Assembly: GCA_016713825.1 (NCBI GenBank)
Contig: JADJOJ010000001.1
Span: forward strand, 496,001 to 560,000
DNA length: 64,000 nucleotides
From: Candidatus Leptofilum gracile
GTDB taxonomy: Bacteria > Chloroflexota > Anaerolineae > Promineifilales > Promineifilaceae
Reading direction: 5' to 3'
In this document: positions 17,446-25,785 of the stretch, one piece after another
Position numbering within the stretch: position 1 is the first letter of the stretch
How the letters are laid out: each line of letters opens with the position of its first letter
Notes under the pieces: model-generated
What the model was told of the DNA's origin: nothing
Database searches by the model: none
The model's input: only the letters and a program-made list of their open reading frames with translations
Program-made: the position numbers and the translations under genes

Positions 17446-18369
17446 ATGCGAAAACTGATTCTGTTTGGCTTGCTGGTTTTGTTGATTGCCTGTCGAGAGG
17501 ATGCGCCTGTGGTGAATGAAACGGCCGTCCCGCCCACCCCAATTTTGGCTGCGGCCGTTTCAGTCACTACCCCAACCAATTTACCTGCCCCTGCCGTTGA
17601 AGAGCGTGTTGTGGAAAGTACGGCCGTACCGCCCACCGCCACGCCGGTTGATCCCAATTCCGTCAACGCCATTATCGAGCAGCTCGAAAGCCTGGAAGCA
17701 ACTTATCTGGCCGCTTTCCCGCCTGAGACTGGTTGGCTTTACACCACGTTGGAAAGCTATGATTCAATCAGCAGCGAGGGTGAACTGGTCACTTACCGAG
17801 GGCTGGCAGACACGTGGATTATGGAAATCTGGATCGAAGTCAGCCTGGAGGACACCATCTCTCGCCAGGTGATGCTGGTGTATGACACGGAGGGCGGGCT
17901 ATGGGAGCGCAGCGCCATCCTGGAAAACACAAGCGTACGGGTGCTGCCTGAACAAACGGTAGACGGTCGGGTGATTGCTCTCAATGAGCCATTGCTCTAT
18001 CTGACGCCGCACCAGGGATTACTCAACATTTTGCGTGAGATCGAAACCGACGGGCTCTATGAACACACCTTGGCCGCCTGGGAGGAGGACGGCCGTTACC
18101 ATCTCCAAATTGACACGCTTTACAACTCACCCATACCCGCTGAAAACAACTCAACCGGCCAATCGCTAAACGGTGGCAAAATGCACTTTGTTTTCGACAT
18201 GGAGACGGGCGAACTGCGGCAACAGCAGAACTGGACGGTGAGTGGCACAGGGGAAGAAACGTTGCAGAGCGAGGTCAACTGGTCTGGAACGGCCGTTGTC
18301 ACCGAACTCCCTCCACTTGCGGCCCAAACCTTAATCGATGCCCGTGATTTGCTAAATCAAACGCCCTAA
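17446..18369 (+). CDS. Lipoprotein of unknown function, 307 aa
   Basis: The start at 17446 follows GGAGG (17433-17437) and gives a lipoprotein signal, MRKLILFGLLVLLIACRED, with lipobox LIAC. A Pro/Val/Thr linker follows (about 25-75, PTPIL and PPTATP motifs), which includes three Thr-Ala-Val triplets. The folded part (about 80-307) has SEGELVTYRGLADTWIMEIW and MHFVFDMETGELRQQQNW, consistent with a beta-rich periplasmic domain of a LolA/LppX-like sort. That assignment is only a guess from strand pattern. Convergent with the protease-like lipoprotein gene at 18386. Confidence 0.6.
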   Translation: MRKLILFGLLVLLIACREDAPVVNETAVPPTPILAAAVSVTTPTNLPAPAVEERVVESTAVPPTATPVDPNSVNAIIEQLESLEATYLAAFPPETGWLYTTLESYDSISSEGELVTYRGLADTWIMEIWIEVSLEDTISRQVMLVYDTEGGLWERSAILENTSVRVLPEQTVDGRVIALNEPLLYLTPHQGLLNILREIETDGLYEHTLAAWEEDGRYHLQIDTLYNSPIPAENNSTGQSLNGGKMHFVFDMETGELRQQQNWTVSGTGEETLQSEVNWSGTAVVTELPPLAAQTLIDARDLLNQTP

Positions 18370-18385
18370 CACCCAGGCCGCAGGC

Positions 18386-19168
18386 TCAAGGTGGGGCGTG
18401 GGCGGTTAAATAGGCCAGCAGTTCCGGGGAGTTCAGCGCCGCTTTGCTGTACTGGCAGCTTGCGCTGCTGGCGGCGTTGGTGCGGGTGCCCTTGAGCCAG
18501 TTGTTGCCAATGTGCTGCCCCTGCCAGAAGATTCCCCCGCCGGAAGCGCCGAATTGTGGCTGGCTGGCCAGTTCCAGACAGGGCGGATTGTGTTGGGGGT
18601 AAACGGCCGTAACTTCCGTCCAAACCACGTGGGTGGTGCTACCATCCCAATCAATCTGGGCAATCTCGGTGCCAGCAAGGGGAACGGCCGTTCCCATCGC
18701 CTCAATCCCCAACCCAGCCGTGCCAAAAGGCTGATCCTCTTTCTCTCCCACGTAAACCAGCAGCAACATTTGTGGTTCGCGCAGGCCAATCTGGAAGTCG
18801 GTGAAGGGCAGCGTGTGGATCAGCTCTCCGGCAGCGTTGAAGATGAAAAGCCGGGTGTAAATGTCCGGGTCAAGGCCGGTTTCGGACAGCGACAGGGGGA
18901 TGGTGTGGTGGTTGTGGGTGATGAGGTAACGGCCGTTTACCACCGTGCCATGCCCTTCAGATTTCAAAATGGTGTAGCCGCGCTCCCCCTCATTCACCAG
19001 CCACGTTTCCACAGCCACGCGCACCGTGGCGTCTAGCATCAGCTGTTCCGCAGGCGGGTGCCCGCTGGTTGAGGGTGTGGGGGGAACGGCCGTTTGGCTG
19101 GGAAAACAGGCGACCATCACCCATAACCCTAAGCTTGCCCAAAGCGATAAAATCCATTTATGCCGCAT
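18386..19168 (-). CDS. Trypsin-like serine protease lipoprotein, 260 aa
   Basis: Start at 19168 (MRHKWILSLWASLGLWVMVAC), with lipobox VMVAC and a mature protein that begins with a Pro/Thr-rich spacer. The body shows a chymotrypsin-fold pattern: GHGTVVNGRYLITHNHHT at the place of the catalytic His, and ASGGGIFWQGQHIG at the place of the nucleophile (GASGGG rather than GDSGGP). The Asp is not identified. It could be an active periplasmic protease or a degenerate homologue. A longer frame adds about 35 residues with no support. The C-terminus has two Cys (C in PPCLEL and ASCQYS) that may form a disulphide. Confidence 0.55.
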   Translation of the reverse strand: MRHKWILSLWASLGLWVMVACFPSQTAVPPTPSTSGHPPAEQLMLDATVRVAVETWLVNEGERGYTILKSEGHGTVVNGRYLITHNHHTIPLSLSETGLDPDIYTRLFIFNAAGELIHTLPFTDFQIGLREPQMLLLVYVGEKEDQPFGTAGLGIEAMGTAVPLAGTEIAQIDWDGSTTHVVWTEVTAVYPQHNPPCLELASQPQFGASGGGIFWQGQHIGNNWLKGTRTNAASSASCQYSKAALNSPELLAYLTAHAPP

Positions 19169-19301
19169 CGTACGCCTCACAAATCGGACGAACTGGGGCA
19201 ACAAAGCAAGCAGTGAAGGCGAGACTTTCTGCCTATACCATAAAGCTTTTAAGGCAGCGTCGGCAATTGACAAACATCATATTCGGGGAAAATAGGAAGC
19301 G

Positions 19302-20168
19302 CTATAACGCGATCAAAATCAGGGCCACCAGCGCCACACCCACACCCAGCCACTGCCGCGTCCCCAGCGTTTCTTTGAGGACGATCCGGGCCAACAGGAC
19401 GGTAGACGCCGGGTAAAGCGACGCCAAAACGGCCGCAATATCCAGCCGACCCGACTGCGTAGCCAGAGCAAAAAAGTAGTTGCCGATGGTGTCTAAAATG
19501 CCCGAGAGGATGATGATGGGCAGGACGCTGCGCGGCGGCATTTCCCAGCGGGCGTGGTGGAAGTTGCGGCTTAGCAAAAAGATGGCCAGCAGCGGCAGCG
19601 AGGTAACCCGGGCTGCCGTCAGCGGCCAAAAAACGGCCGTATCAATCTGGCCGATGAAGACAAAAAAGAGGGCAAACCCGAACCCGGCCAGCAGTGCCAG
19701 CCCCAGCTCGTCACGGCGGATGCCATCGGCTTTGCCGCCACCAGAGAGCAGCCAAACGGCCGTTACCGCCAGCCCAAACCCCACCAGCACCAAAACCGAC
19801 GGGATGCCCTCGGTGACTACGCCCACCACCACGGGAATGGAGGCAGAGAGAACGGCCGTTGTTGGCGCTACCACCCCCATGCGCCCCCGGGCCAGCCCCG
19901 TGTACAGCGCCAAAATGCCAATCACGCCAGCCAACCCGGCCAGACCGCCAAACAGCAAATCGCGCGCCGGGGGCAGCGTCCTTTCTAGCAGCAGCGCCAG
20001 CGCCAGCAGGCAAACCAACCCCACCAGCTGCGACAACAGCACCACCGTGTACACGTTGCCGCGCCTGGAGGCAAACCCACCGCTAAAATCCCCCGCGCCC
20101 CACACGGCCGCCGAGGCCAGCCCGTAAGCAACCGCTAACAGTTCAGGATTGTTGAGAAATAAATTCAC
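19302..20168 (-). CDS. EamA/DMT-family transporter, 288 aa
   Basis: Ten hydrophobic segments arranged as two five-helix repeats: AYGLASAAVWGAGDFSGGF at the first, ILALYTGLARGRMGVVAPTT at the end of repeat one, and YFFALATQSGRLDIAAVLAS with LYPASTVLLARIVLKE at the end of repeat two. These are the standard EamA motifs. Length is normal. The start is GTG at 20168, only 3 bp after the MazF gene's stop, with no clear ribosome-binding site, so translation may be coupled. Substrate unknown (metabolite efflux in most relatives). Confidence 0.9.
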   Translation of the reverse strand: MNLFLNNPELLAVAYGLASAAVWGAGDFSGGFASRRGNVYTVVLLSQLVGLVCLLALALLLERTLPPARDLLFGGLAGLAGVIGILALYTGLARGRMGVVAPTTAVLSASIPVVVGVVTEGIPSVLVLVGFGLAVTAVWLLSGGGKADGIRRDELGLALLAGFGFALFFVFIGQIDTAVFWPLTAARVTSLPLLAIFLLSRNFHHARWEMPPRSVLPIIILSGILDTIGNYFFALATQSGRLDIAAVLASLYPASTVLLARIVLKETLGTRQWLGVGVALVALILIAL

Positions 20169-20171
20169 AGG

Positions 20172-20510
20172 TCAAATGGATAAAACCACAGCTAATGCCT
20201 GGCTAATTGTTTGTAGATTTTCAGGAGATAGCTTCCCCAAACGCCGCACGAATCGTTCCTGAGACAAGGAGCGAACTTGAAAAGCATCAGCAGCAGAAGG
20301 TTTGCTTAACCCATTCTCAGCGTCAGGGTTTAATTTACTCATCCAGGGCGCAACTGCATACCGCTCTTTCCAATCAGTAATGGGAACCACGACTTTTAAG
20401 GGCAAAATCCCTACGGCATCATCATTAACAATAACGGCTGGTCGCGTTTTGCGAATTTCTGCGCCGATTGTTGGGTCAAGATTGATGAGCCAAATTTCAC
20501 CTCTACGCAT
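20172..20510 (-). CDS. MazF/PemK-family mRNA interferase toxin, 112 aa
   Basis: The N-terminus MRRGEIWLINLDPTIGAEIRKTRPAVIVNDD is the classic PemK/MazF strand pair, with the conserved Arg and the R-P-A-V-I-V core. Next come VVVPITDW in place of the usual VVPLT and a helix RLGKLSPENLQTISQALAVVL (R-G-L/K-S in most homologues). The family are ribosome-independent endoribonucleases neutralised by a partner. The ATG overlaps the antitoxin gene by 8 bp, a normal coupling for such modules. Low octamer content and weak codon bias fit a mobile module. Confidence 0.92.
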   Translation of the reverse strand: MRRGEIWLINLDPTIGAEIRKTRPAVIVNDDAVGILPLKVVVPITDWKERYAVAPWMSKLNPDAENGLSKPSAADAFQVRSLSQERFVRRLGKLSPENLQTISQALAVVLSI

Positions 20511-20733
20511 GGAATGCTTCTCCGTCCAAAGCGGTAAAAGTCGTTAATTCTTCATCAGTCTGGTAGTCAGACAACAAGGCTTCGGCGGCGATGGCCAATT
20601 GCTTGCTCATGCTCACATCTTTTTCGCCTACTTTCATCTCTAAGAACTCGATGAAATTTAACACTTCTTGCTGTTGGGCTTCTGGCAATTGACGAAGTTT
20701 TTTGAGTACGGCCGTTTCAATCATCATTTCCAT
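20503..20733 (-). CDS. Antitoxin of the MazF module (DUF2281-like), 76 aa
   Basis: The start at 20733 follows AGAGGA. The protein begins MEMMIETAVLKKLRQLPEAQQQEVLNF, a helix-rich pattern (x-L-P-x-x-x-x-x-E-V-L-x-F-I-x-F-L) seen in DUF2281/VapB-like antitoxins, and ends in an acidic tail (DEELTTFTALDGE) that could wrap the toxin. One ACGGCCGT copy (20708) supplies its Thr-Ala-Val. The toxin gene starts 8 bp before its stop. Confidence 0.75.
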   Translation of the reverse strand: MEMMIETAVLKKLRQLPEAQQQEVLNFIEFLEMKVGEKDVSMSKQLAIAAEALLSDYQTDEELTTFTALDGEAFHA

Positions 20734-20902
20734 TGATATTATTTCCTCTTTCCAGACACAGTTCGATAACCTCACGAATGTTGGCCATGAGCTCAACCAA
20801 GGTTTTCCCTTGACTGTAGCAGGCCAGCAATTGAGGCACCTCGCCTATCTACATGCCACCTTCATCACGTTCAACAATCACAAAATATTCTTTACTGACC
20901 AT
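20717..20902 (-). pseudogene. HicB-like antitoxin remnant with internal stop
   Basis: Reading the minus strand from the ATG at 20902 gives MVSKEYFVIVERDEGGM, a TAG stop (20849-20851), then IGEVPQLLACYSQGKTLVEL and MANIREVIELCLE. This matches the HicB_lk antitoxin pattern (ERDE-G-Y-VGEVPQLPGC-SQGKTL-EL--NI-EAI-L) along its whole length, with the stop where a Tyr-like codon is normal. It overlaps the start of the MazF antitoxin gene. No HicA gene is seen next to it. A remnant of an older toxin-antitoxin pair at the same site is likely; a single-base error at the stop codon is the alternative. Confidence 0.7.
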
Positions 20903-20970
20903 TTTTTTGTTCAGCCAATTGGTGTAGGGGCTTAGATTGGCAAATTATAGCAGAGAGCGAGATGGTTTTG

Positions 20971-22464
20971 TTAACTGTCGCGGGCCAAGAGCATCAGGGT
21001 GATGTCGTCAAATTGGGGGGCGTCGCCGACGAAGTCGAGAACGGCCGTTACCACCTTACTCTCAATAATATCCACCGATCGCCCCAAATTTGCCTCCGCC
21101 ACCGCTTGCAGCCGCCCCTCGCCAAAGAAATCTTCTTCCTCATCTTCCGCCTCCGTCACGCCATCGGTGTACATCACCAATAAATCGCCAGGCTCTATCT
21201 GAACAGTGCCCTGCGCCCAGGCCGGCTCCGGCAGTACGCCAATCGGGATCGCCGTGCGGGTTAGCTGCTGCATCCCGCCGCCGTTGCCCGAATACAAAAA
21301 GGGTGGATTGTGCCCGGCGTTGCAGTAGGTCAGCACCCCCGTCGCGGGGTCCAAAATGGCGTAAAAAACGGTCACGAACAGATCGCTGCTGCTGTCCGCC
21401 AGCACCCGGCGGTTGGCGGCACACAGCGCCTGCTCTGGCGCGGTGTCAAAATCGGGGGCAAAGGTGCGGATGAGCGTGCGGCTGAGCGCCATGTACAGCG
21501 CGGAGCCCATGCCTTTGTCGGCCACATCGGCAATGACCAGGCCGATACGGCCGTTCGGCAGCTCAATAAAGTCGTAAAAATCCCCCGACATCTCCCGCGC
21601 CGGTTCCAGCGTCACAGCAAACTGCCAGCCAGGAACCTCCGGCACCTGTGGCGGCAAAAATGTCGCCTGCACCTTCCGGGCAATGGCCAGCTCTTGAGAA
21701 ACCTTCTCATACTCCGCCATCATCACGTTGACTTCCGCCTGGTACGCCTGCTCGTAAATTTCCGTCTCGTACGCTTCCGCTTGCAGCGCCAGGGCCGCAT
21801 CCAGCTGGGCCACGTGCTGTAAATTGGCCCCGATTTGGCTGGCTAAGGAACGGCCGTTCCCCGCCCACCCCCGCACGTCTAACCCAGACGGCCGTAGCAG
21901 GTAAATTCCCCCAACATTTTCTACATTTTCCGCCTGAAGCGGCACGCAAATCGGCACGATAAGTGCCTCGCCGCCAAAGCCCAGCGCCACCGCCTCCGGC
22001 AGCCCCGGCACGATTTTGGCCGCGTCCAACCCATCCAGCAGTTCGGCCCAGCGCTCGTTTGCCAGCGGCAGCCAGCCCTCGCCCTGGGCAAACAGAACCG
22101 TGTCTGGCAACAAACGAATTTCTACCCAGCCAGCGGGGAACAGTTGAGGTACATGGCGGCCCAGCAGCGCGGGGAGATTGCCGTTTTCCAGCGGTTCGTG
22201 CAGCAGCTCCAGCGCCAACTGCTCGCGCAGCTGGCGATCGGCCGCCTGCTGTTGGGCTTGCAGCGACCGGCGGTGCAGCAAACGGACCAGCCACAGCGCC
22301 CCCAGCCAGCCCAGCAGCGCCACAATCAGCAGCAGCCACCAGCCAACCGTGCGCTGGTTGCTCCCCACCCCAAACCAGATGAGGGCAACGGCCGTTGGCA
22401 GCAGCAGCCCACCGAACAGCAAAAACAGCCTTTTACTTCCTTGGGTTAACCATTTTTCAACCAC
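20971..22464 (-). CDS. SpoIIE/RsbU-type PP2C serine phosphatase with membrane anchor and GAF-like domain, 497 aa
   Basis: N-terminal membrane hairpin (LFLLFGGLLLPTAVALIWFG and WWLLLIVALLGWLGALWLV), a coiled linker, a GAF-like region (about 110-260, EALIVPICVPLQAENVENVGGIYLL), a coiled coil (AEVNVMMAEYEKVSQELAIARKVQ), then a PP2C domain. Metal-binding Asp motifs are EMSGDFYDFIEL, GLVIADVADKGMGSALYM, LVMYTDGVTEAED and FDDITLMLLAR. Such phosphatases act on anti-anti-sigma or STAS proteins in partner-switching cascades; no such partner is in the window. The start is set at GTG 22464 because upstream residues derive from a tandem repeat; TATCAT ends 6 nt before that GTG. Confidence 0.88.
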   Translation of the reverse strand: MVEKWLTQGSKRLFLLFGGLLLPTAVALIWFGVGSNQRTVGWWLLLIVALLGWLGALWLVRLLHRRSLQAQQQAADRQLREQLALELLHEPLENGNLPALLGRHVPQLFPAGWVEIRLLPDTVLFAQGEGWLPLANERWAELLDGLDAAKIVPGLPEAVALGFGGEALIVPICVPLQAENVENVGGIYLLRPSGLDVRGWAGNGRSLASQIGANLQHVAQLDAALALQAEAYETEIYEQAYQAEVNVMMAEYEKVSQELAIARKVQATFLPPQVPEVPGWQFAVTLEPAREMSGDFYDFIELPNGRIGLVIADVADKGMGSALYMALSRTLIRTFAPDFDTAPEQALCAANRRVLADSSSDLFVTVFYAILDPATGVLTYCNAGHNPPFLYSGNGGGMQQLTRTAIPIGVLPEPAWAQGTVQIEPGDLLVMYTDGVTEAEDEEEDFFGEGRLQAVAEANLGRSVDIIESKVVTAVLDFVGDAPQFDDITLMLLARDS

Positions 22465-22819
22465 AGTAGAATGATAGAGGAGAATTGGGGAAGGGCAACG
22501 GCCGTTTCTTGACAGGGTGAAGAGGTGACAAGGTGAAGGGGTGAAGGGGTGAACGGCCGTTCCCAGCAAGAAAGCAGCGCGGCCACAGACCAACCACAGC
22601 TTACGAGATAACCTATTCACTGCAGGGCCACATTTGGATTGTCACATATCTATAATGCAAGTGCGACACACCTGGCAGATGCGTCGCACTTCACTGAAAA
22701 TCAAGCCCCTTGTTATCCAGTTGCTACTGTTGCCCCAACGAACAAACAAATCTTGAAAGTTCGCCCAAGAGGATAACTTATAACTTTGATTCTTGGACTA
22801 GAGTTTATCAAATTATCGT
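22465..22819. repeat. Intergenic region with tandem GGTGAA units and a hairpin
   Basis: 22511-22552 holds tandem GGTGAAG/GGTGACA units. A 9-bp inverted repeat, AAGTGCGAC (22659-22667) and GTCGCACTT (22683-22691), has a 15-nt loop and lies just after TATAAT-like sequence (22651). No gene is seen. An ACGGCCGT copy occurs on each side of the tandem units (22498 and 22553). Confidence 0.55.
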
Positions 22820-23581
22820 TCACTCAGTAACTGTTTCTGGAACCGCTAGATATACGGCTTGTGTTAAACTAATAAAAGGCTCAAATTTTAGAACAAGCTC
22901 GGTTTCATCTTGCCCAACTTCAAATATTAGCCATCCAGTAATCGAACGTCCACCAAAAAACTCTGTCTGCTCTAATACATTTGGAACACCGGCAACAAAA
23001 ATTAAGGGCTCCCTTATAACACCTTCAGAACCAAAGAGCTCAAAATCAAGGCTCGGCGAAACCAAACAAGTTTCATCACTGTCTTGAGTACAGGTAATCT
23101 GCAATCTTATCATGACAAACTCGTTATTGGGTTCCGGATCAGAATTAAATGTATTTGCTTCTTTGATTATTGAGTCAGCTGGTCGTTCAATTTCTTCTAT
23201 TATCAAGTTGTAGTGCCGCACAACTGCTTCAACCCCAAAAGGAATTGCTTGACTAGGAGAACTACCATCTGGTGCAGGCGTATCAGTAGGGGCCGGTGTA
23301 TCGGTAGGAGTTGGTGTGTCAGTAGGAGCAGGAATTTCAGTAGGCTCCGGGGAGACATCTGGTTCCGCATTATCTGAGACTTCATCAGCTACTTCGTCGG
23401 TGCTTTCCTCTTCTCTTTCTCTGGCATTTTGTGTAGCACTCAGTTCCTCTGCTCTTGCCGTTGCCGTTGCTTGTCCCTCAGGCGTACTAAGTTGAATTGA
23501 ACTTATTATTATAGCCCCAACACAACAAACTGTTAAAAGACCAGCAATGATCAATATGGCTTTTCGATATTTTTTTATCAT
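22820..23581 (-). CDS. Membrane-anchored DUF4352-like protein, 253 aa
   Basis: MIKKYRKAILIIAGLLTVCCVGAIIIS gives an N-terminal membrane anchor (a Cys pair is present but no good lipobox). An acidic linker follows, then tandem P-T-D-T-P-A repeats (about 75-105). The C-terminal domain (about 115-250) has the DUF4352 pattern: EAVVRHYNLIIEEI, NNEFVMIRLQITC, LDFELFGSEG, ITGWLIFEVGQDETELVLKFEP. This is an immunoglobulin-like fold of unknown function on the cell surface. The gene is clearly more AT-rich than its neighbours and lies in the longest stretch of the window without an ACGGCCGT copy, both suggesting recent acquisition. Confidence 0.75.
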   Translation of the reverse strand: MIKKYRKAILIIAGLLTVCCVGAIIISSIQLSTPEGQATATARAEELSATQNAREREEESTDEVADEVSDNAEPDVSPEPTEIPAPTDTPTPTDTPAPTDTPAPDGSSPSQAIPFGVEAVVRHYNLIIEEIERPADSIIKEANTFNSDPEPNNEFVMIRLQITCTQDSDETCLVSPSLDFELFGSEGVIREPLIFVAGVPNVLEQTEFFGGRSITGWLIFEVGQDETELVLKFEPFISLTQAVYLAVPETVTE

Positions 23582-23908
23582 TATCTTCCTCCAAAATGGC
23601 TAAACTTAATGGACAATAACCCAATTTAAAATAGGCACCCTGCTAAGTCAATAAGTTAAAGGTCCGCCACATTAATTGTGCCCCAAATCCCCCCTGTTCC
23701 AACACAGTCTTTGACCTGTCCGAAGCCTCGTCTGGCTGCGGTCATTGTCCTCGGCATATTTTTTCGGTAATCACCTGATTTGGGTAACAAAAAAAGCTGA
23801 CAGGTTCCGCGATTCTCACCGCCAACCCGCCAGCTCCACAAATTACCGATTACGGATAACCGTTTACCGTACGCGAAGCGGTCGCGAAGCGACATTACCG
23901 ACCACCGA
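23582..23908. repeat. Intergenic region with a 3' palindrome of TTACCG/CGGTAA units
   Basis: Between 23835 and 23908 units such as ACCGATTACGGATAACCG, CGAAGCGGTCGCGAAGCG and TTACCGACCACCGACTAC form nested palindromes that end at the etfA stop codon (23909). The rest (23582-23834) holds the start region of the DUF4352-like gene and no gene of its own that I can support. Confidence 0.55.
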
Positions 23909-24880
23909 CTACAGCCGCTTCTTAAACTCCGCCGTCAGTGCGGGCAGCACCTTGAACAGGTCGCCCACAATGCCGTACTGCGCCAGTTTGAAGATGGGTG
24001 CGTCGGCGTCTTTGTTGATGGCCACGATGATCTTCGAGGTGCGCATACCAGCCTGGTGCTGGATGGCTCCGCTGATGCCTGCGGCGATGTACAGATCGGG
24101 GCTAACCACCTTACCCGTCTGCCCCACCTGATGCTCGTACGGAATCCAGCCCGCGTCAACGGCCGCACGGGAAGCGCCCAACGCGCCGCCCAGCGTGTCC
24201 GCCAACTCTTTCACCGGGGCAAACCCTTCCGGGCCACCCACACCGCGCCCGCCAGAAACGATGATGCTGGCGTCGGTCAGGCTCACGGTGCCTTCCTTGC
24301 CTTCAAAGCCGACGATTTTGGTGGGGATGGCGTCTTCGCTCACCGCCGCATCCACCCACGTTGCCGATCCGCTCTTGCCCGTCGGCTCTGCCTGGGGGAA
24401 GGCGCGATTGCGCAGGGTGATCACCTGCGTGCTGCTGGTGGCAAACACGTCGCTGAGCAGCTTGCCCGCGTAGACGGGGCGCGTCACTTTTACCTTGTCG
24501 CCGTCCACGGCCACATCCACGCCGTCAGACACCAACCCGGCATCCAGATCGGCCGCCACCCAGGCGGCCAAATCGCGGCCCCGGCTGGAGGCGCTGGCCA
24601 GAATGACGCTGGGATTGTGTTCCTGCGCCAGTTTGGTCACCAACGGACCAACTGCTTCCACCCGGAAGTGGCCCAACGTGGCGTCATCGGCCCCCAGCAC
24701 GGCATCGACGCCTAAATCAAAGGCGGCATCGGCCACGCCAGAGACGCCTTCGCCAAAAACCAAGCCAGTCAGTTCCTGGCCCAACCCATCAGCCACGGTG
24801 CGGGCGGCGCTAACGGCCTCACGCGAACCGGTGGCGATTTTGCCCTCTTTGTTTTCCAAAAATACCCATACGCCGCTCAT
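23909..24880 (-). CDS. etfA: Electron transfer flavoprotein alpha subunit
   Basis: 323 aa, normal length. The N-domain begins MSGVWVFLENKEGKI. The C-terminal FAD domain carries the family signature LYIAAGISGAIQHQAGM, followed by AINKDADAPIF and YGIVGDLFKVLPAL, with the preceding VGQTGKVVSPD. With EtfB it carries electrons from acyl-CoA and related dehydrogenases to ETF:quinone oxidoreductase. Its ATG overlaps the etfB stop (ATGA). It is a standard housekeeping-type ETF (no bifurcating-type Cys cluster was seen). It lacks any ACGGCCGT copy, although etfB has one. Confidence 0.97.
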   Translation of the reverse strand: MSGVWVFLENKEGKIATGSREAVSAARTVADGLGQELTGLVFGEGVSGVADAAFDLGVDAVLGADDATLGHFRVEAVGPLVTKLAQEHNPSVILASASSRGRDLAAWVAADLDAGLVSDGVDVAVDGDKVKVTRPVYAGKLLSDVFATSSTQVITLRNRAFPQAEPTGKSGSATWVDAAVSEDAIPTKIVGFEGKEGTVSLTDASIIVSGGRGVGGPEGFAPVKELADTLGGALGASRAAVDAGWIPYEHQVGQTGKVVSPDLYIAAGISGAIQHQAGMRTSKIIVAINKDADAPIFKLAQYGIVGDLFKVLPALTAEFKKRL

Positions 24881-25668
24881 ATCACTTTCTCCTCAAACAG
24901 TTTGTCGGCCAAGGTTTTGGCTTGTGCTTCAACAGAATCGCCTTCAATCATCTGCACGCTGCCGCCGCGTGGCGGGATGGCGTAGACGTTGGACCAATCC
25001 ACATTGCTGCTGCCCGCGCCGTCGGCCAGCCCCAAATCGGCGGCGGACCAGACCGGGATTTCGGCCCGGTTGGCCTTGCGGATGCCCATGAGGGAGGGGT
25101 AGCGTGGCTCGTTGATCTCTTTGACGGTGCTGATGACCACTGGCAGGCTGGTGGTGACGGTCTCTTTGCCGTCGTCCAGCAGCCGCTCGACGGTGATTTT
25201 GCCGCCGCCGATCTCTTTGATGGCGGAGACAAAGGTGAGTGGGGTCCAGCCCAGCTTGCGGGCGACCTGGACGGGGGTTTGCCCGGTGTCGCCGTCGATG
25301 GCCTGACGGCCGAAAATGGCCACCTGCACATCGCCCATCTTGTTGATGGCGGCGGCGAGGGTGCGGGCGGTGCCCAGGCTGTCTAGCCCTTGTAGCGCCG
25401 GGTCAGAGACGAGAATTGCTTCGGTGCAGCCCATTGCCAAACTGGTTTTCAGGGCGTCCTGGCTTTCTTCTGGCCCCACGGTGAGGGCGATGACATCCGT
25501 CGCGCCGTGATTTTCTTTGAGGCGGACGCCTTCTTCCACGGTGTATTCGTCCCACGGGTTGAGGACGTTGGGCTTGCCGCCCGGATCATCCCAGCTAACG
25601 ACGCCGCCATTTACGGTGAGAACGGCCGTTGTGCTGGGGGTTTGCTTAATGCTTACAACAACTTTCAT
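24877..25668 (-). CDS. etfB: Electron transfer flavoprotein beta subunit
   Basis: Start at 25668 after GGAGG: MKVVVSIKQTPSTTAVLTVN, then LNPWDEYTVEEGVRLKE. The AMP-binding segment is AIFGRQAIDGDTGQTPVQVA, and the ETF-beta signature is VSTVKEINEPRYPSLMGIRKANR. 263 aa is normal. It is the first gene of etfBA. A longer frame upstream only translates a palindromic repeat. No dehydrogenase gene is linked, so its electron donor must be encoded elsewhere. Confidence 0.97.
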   Translation of the reverse strand: MKVVVSIKQTPSTTAVLTVNGGVVSWDDPGGKPNVLNPWDEYTVEEGVRLKENHGATDVIALTVGPEESQDALKTSLAMGCTEAILVSDPALQGLDSLGTARTLAAAINKMGDVQVAIFGRQAIDGDTGQTPVQVARKLGWTPLTFVSAIKEIGGGKITVERLLDDGKETVTTSLPVVISTVKEINEPRYPSLMGIRKANRAEIPVWSAADLGLADGAGSSNVDWSNVYAIPPRGGSVQMIEGDSVEAQAKTLADKLFEEKVI

Positions 25669-25713
25669 GCAAAAACCTCCAATTGGTGATTGTTCACAAA
25701 TAATTTTTTGGTT

Positions 25714-25785
25714 TAAAAAAGAGATTGGAGACTGGAAATTGGAGATTGAAAAATCTCTAATCTCCAATCTCAAATCTCCATCAGG
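25714..25785. repeat. Palindrome of (GGAGATT)n / (AATCTCC)n units
   Basis: GAGATTGGAGACTGGAAATT on the left pairs with AATCTCTAATCTCCAATCTC on the right. It lies between etfB and the zinc-ribbon gene, whose stop codon (25770-25772, minus strand) is inside it. Same unit family as 10724-10782 and 43530-43583. Confidence 0.8.

Noticed and set aside
23275..23345. Regular 18-21 bp repeats suggesting a tandem array or CRISPR
   Set aside because: They are coding P-T-D-T-P-A repeats in the DUF4352-like protein, with no spacers and no cas genes.
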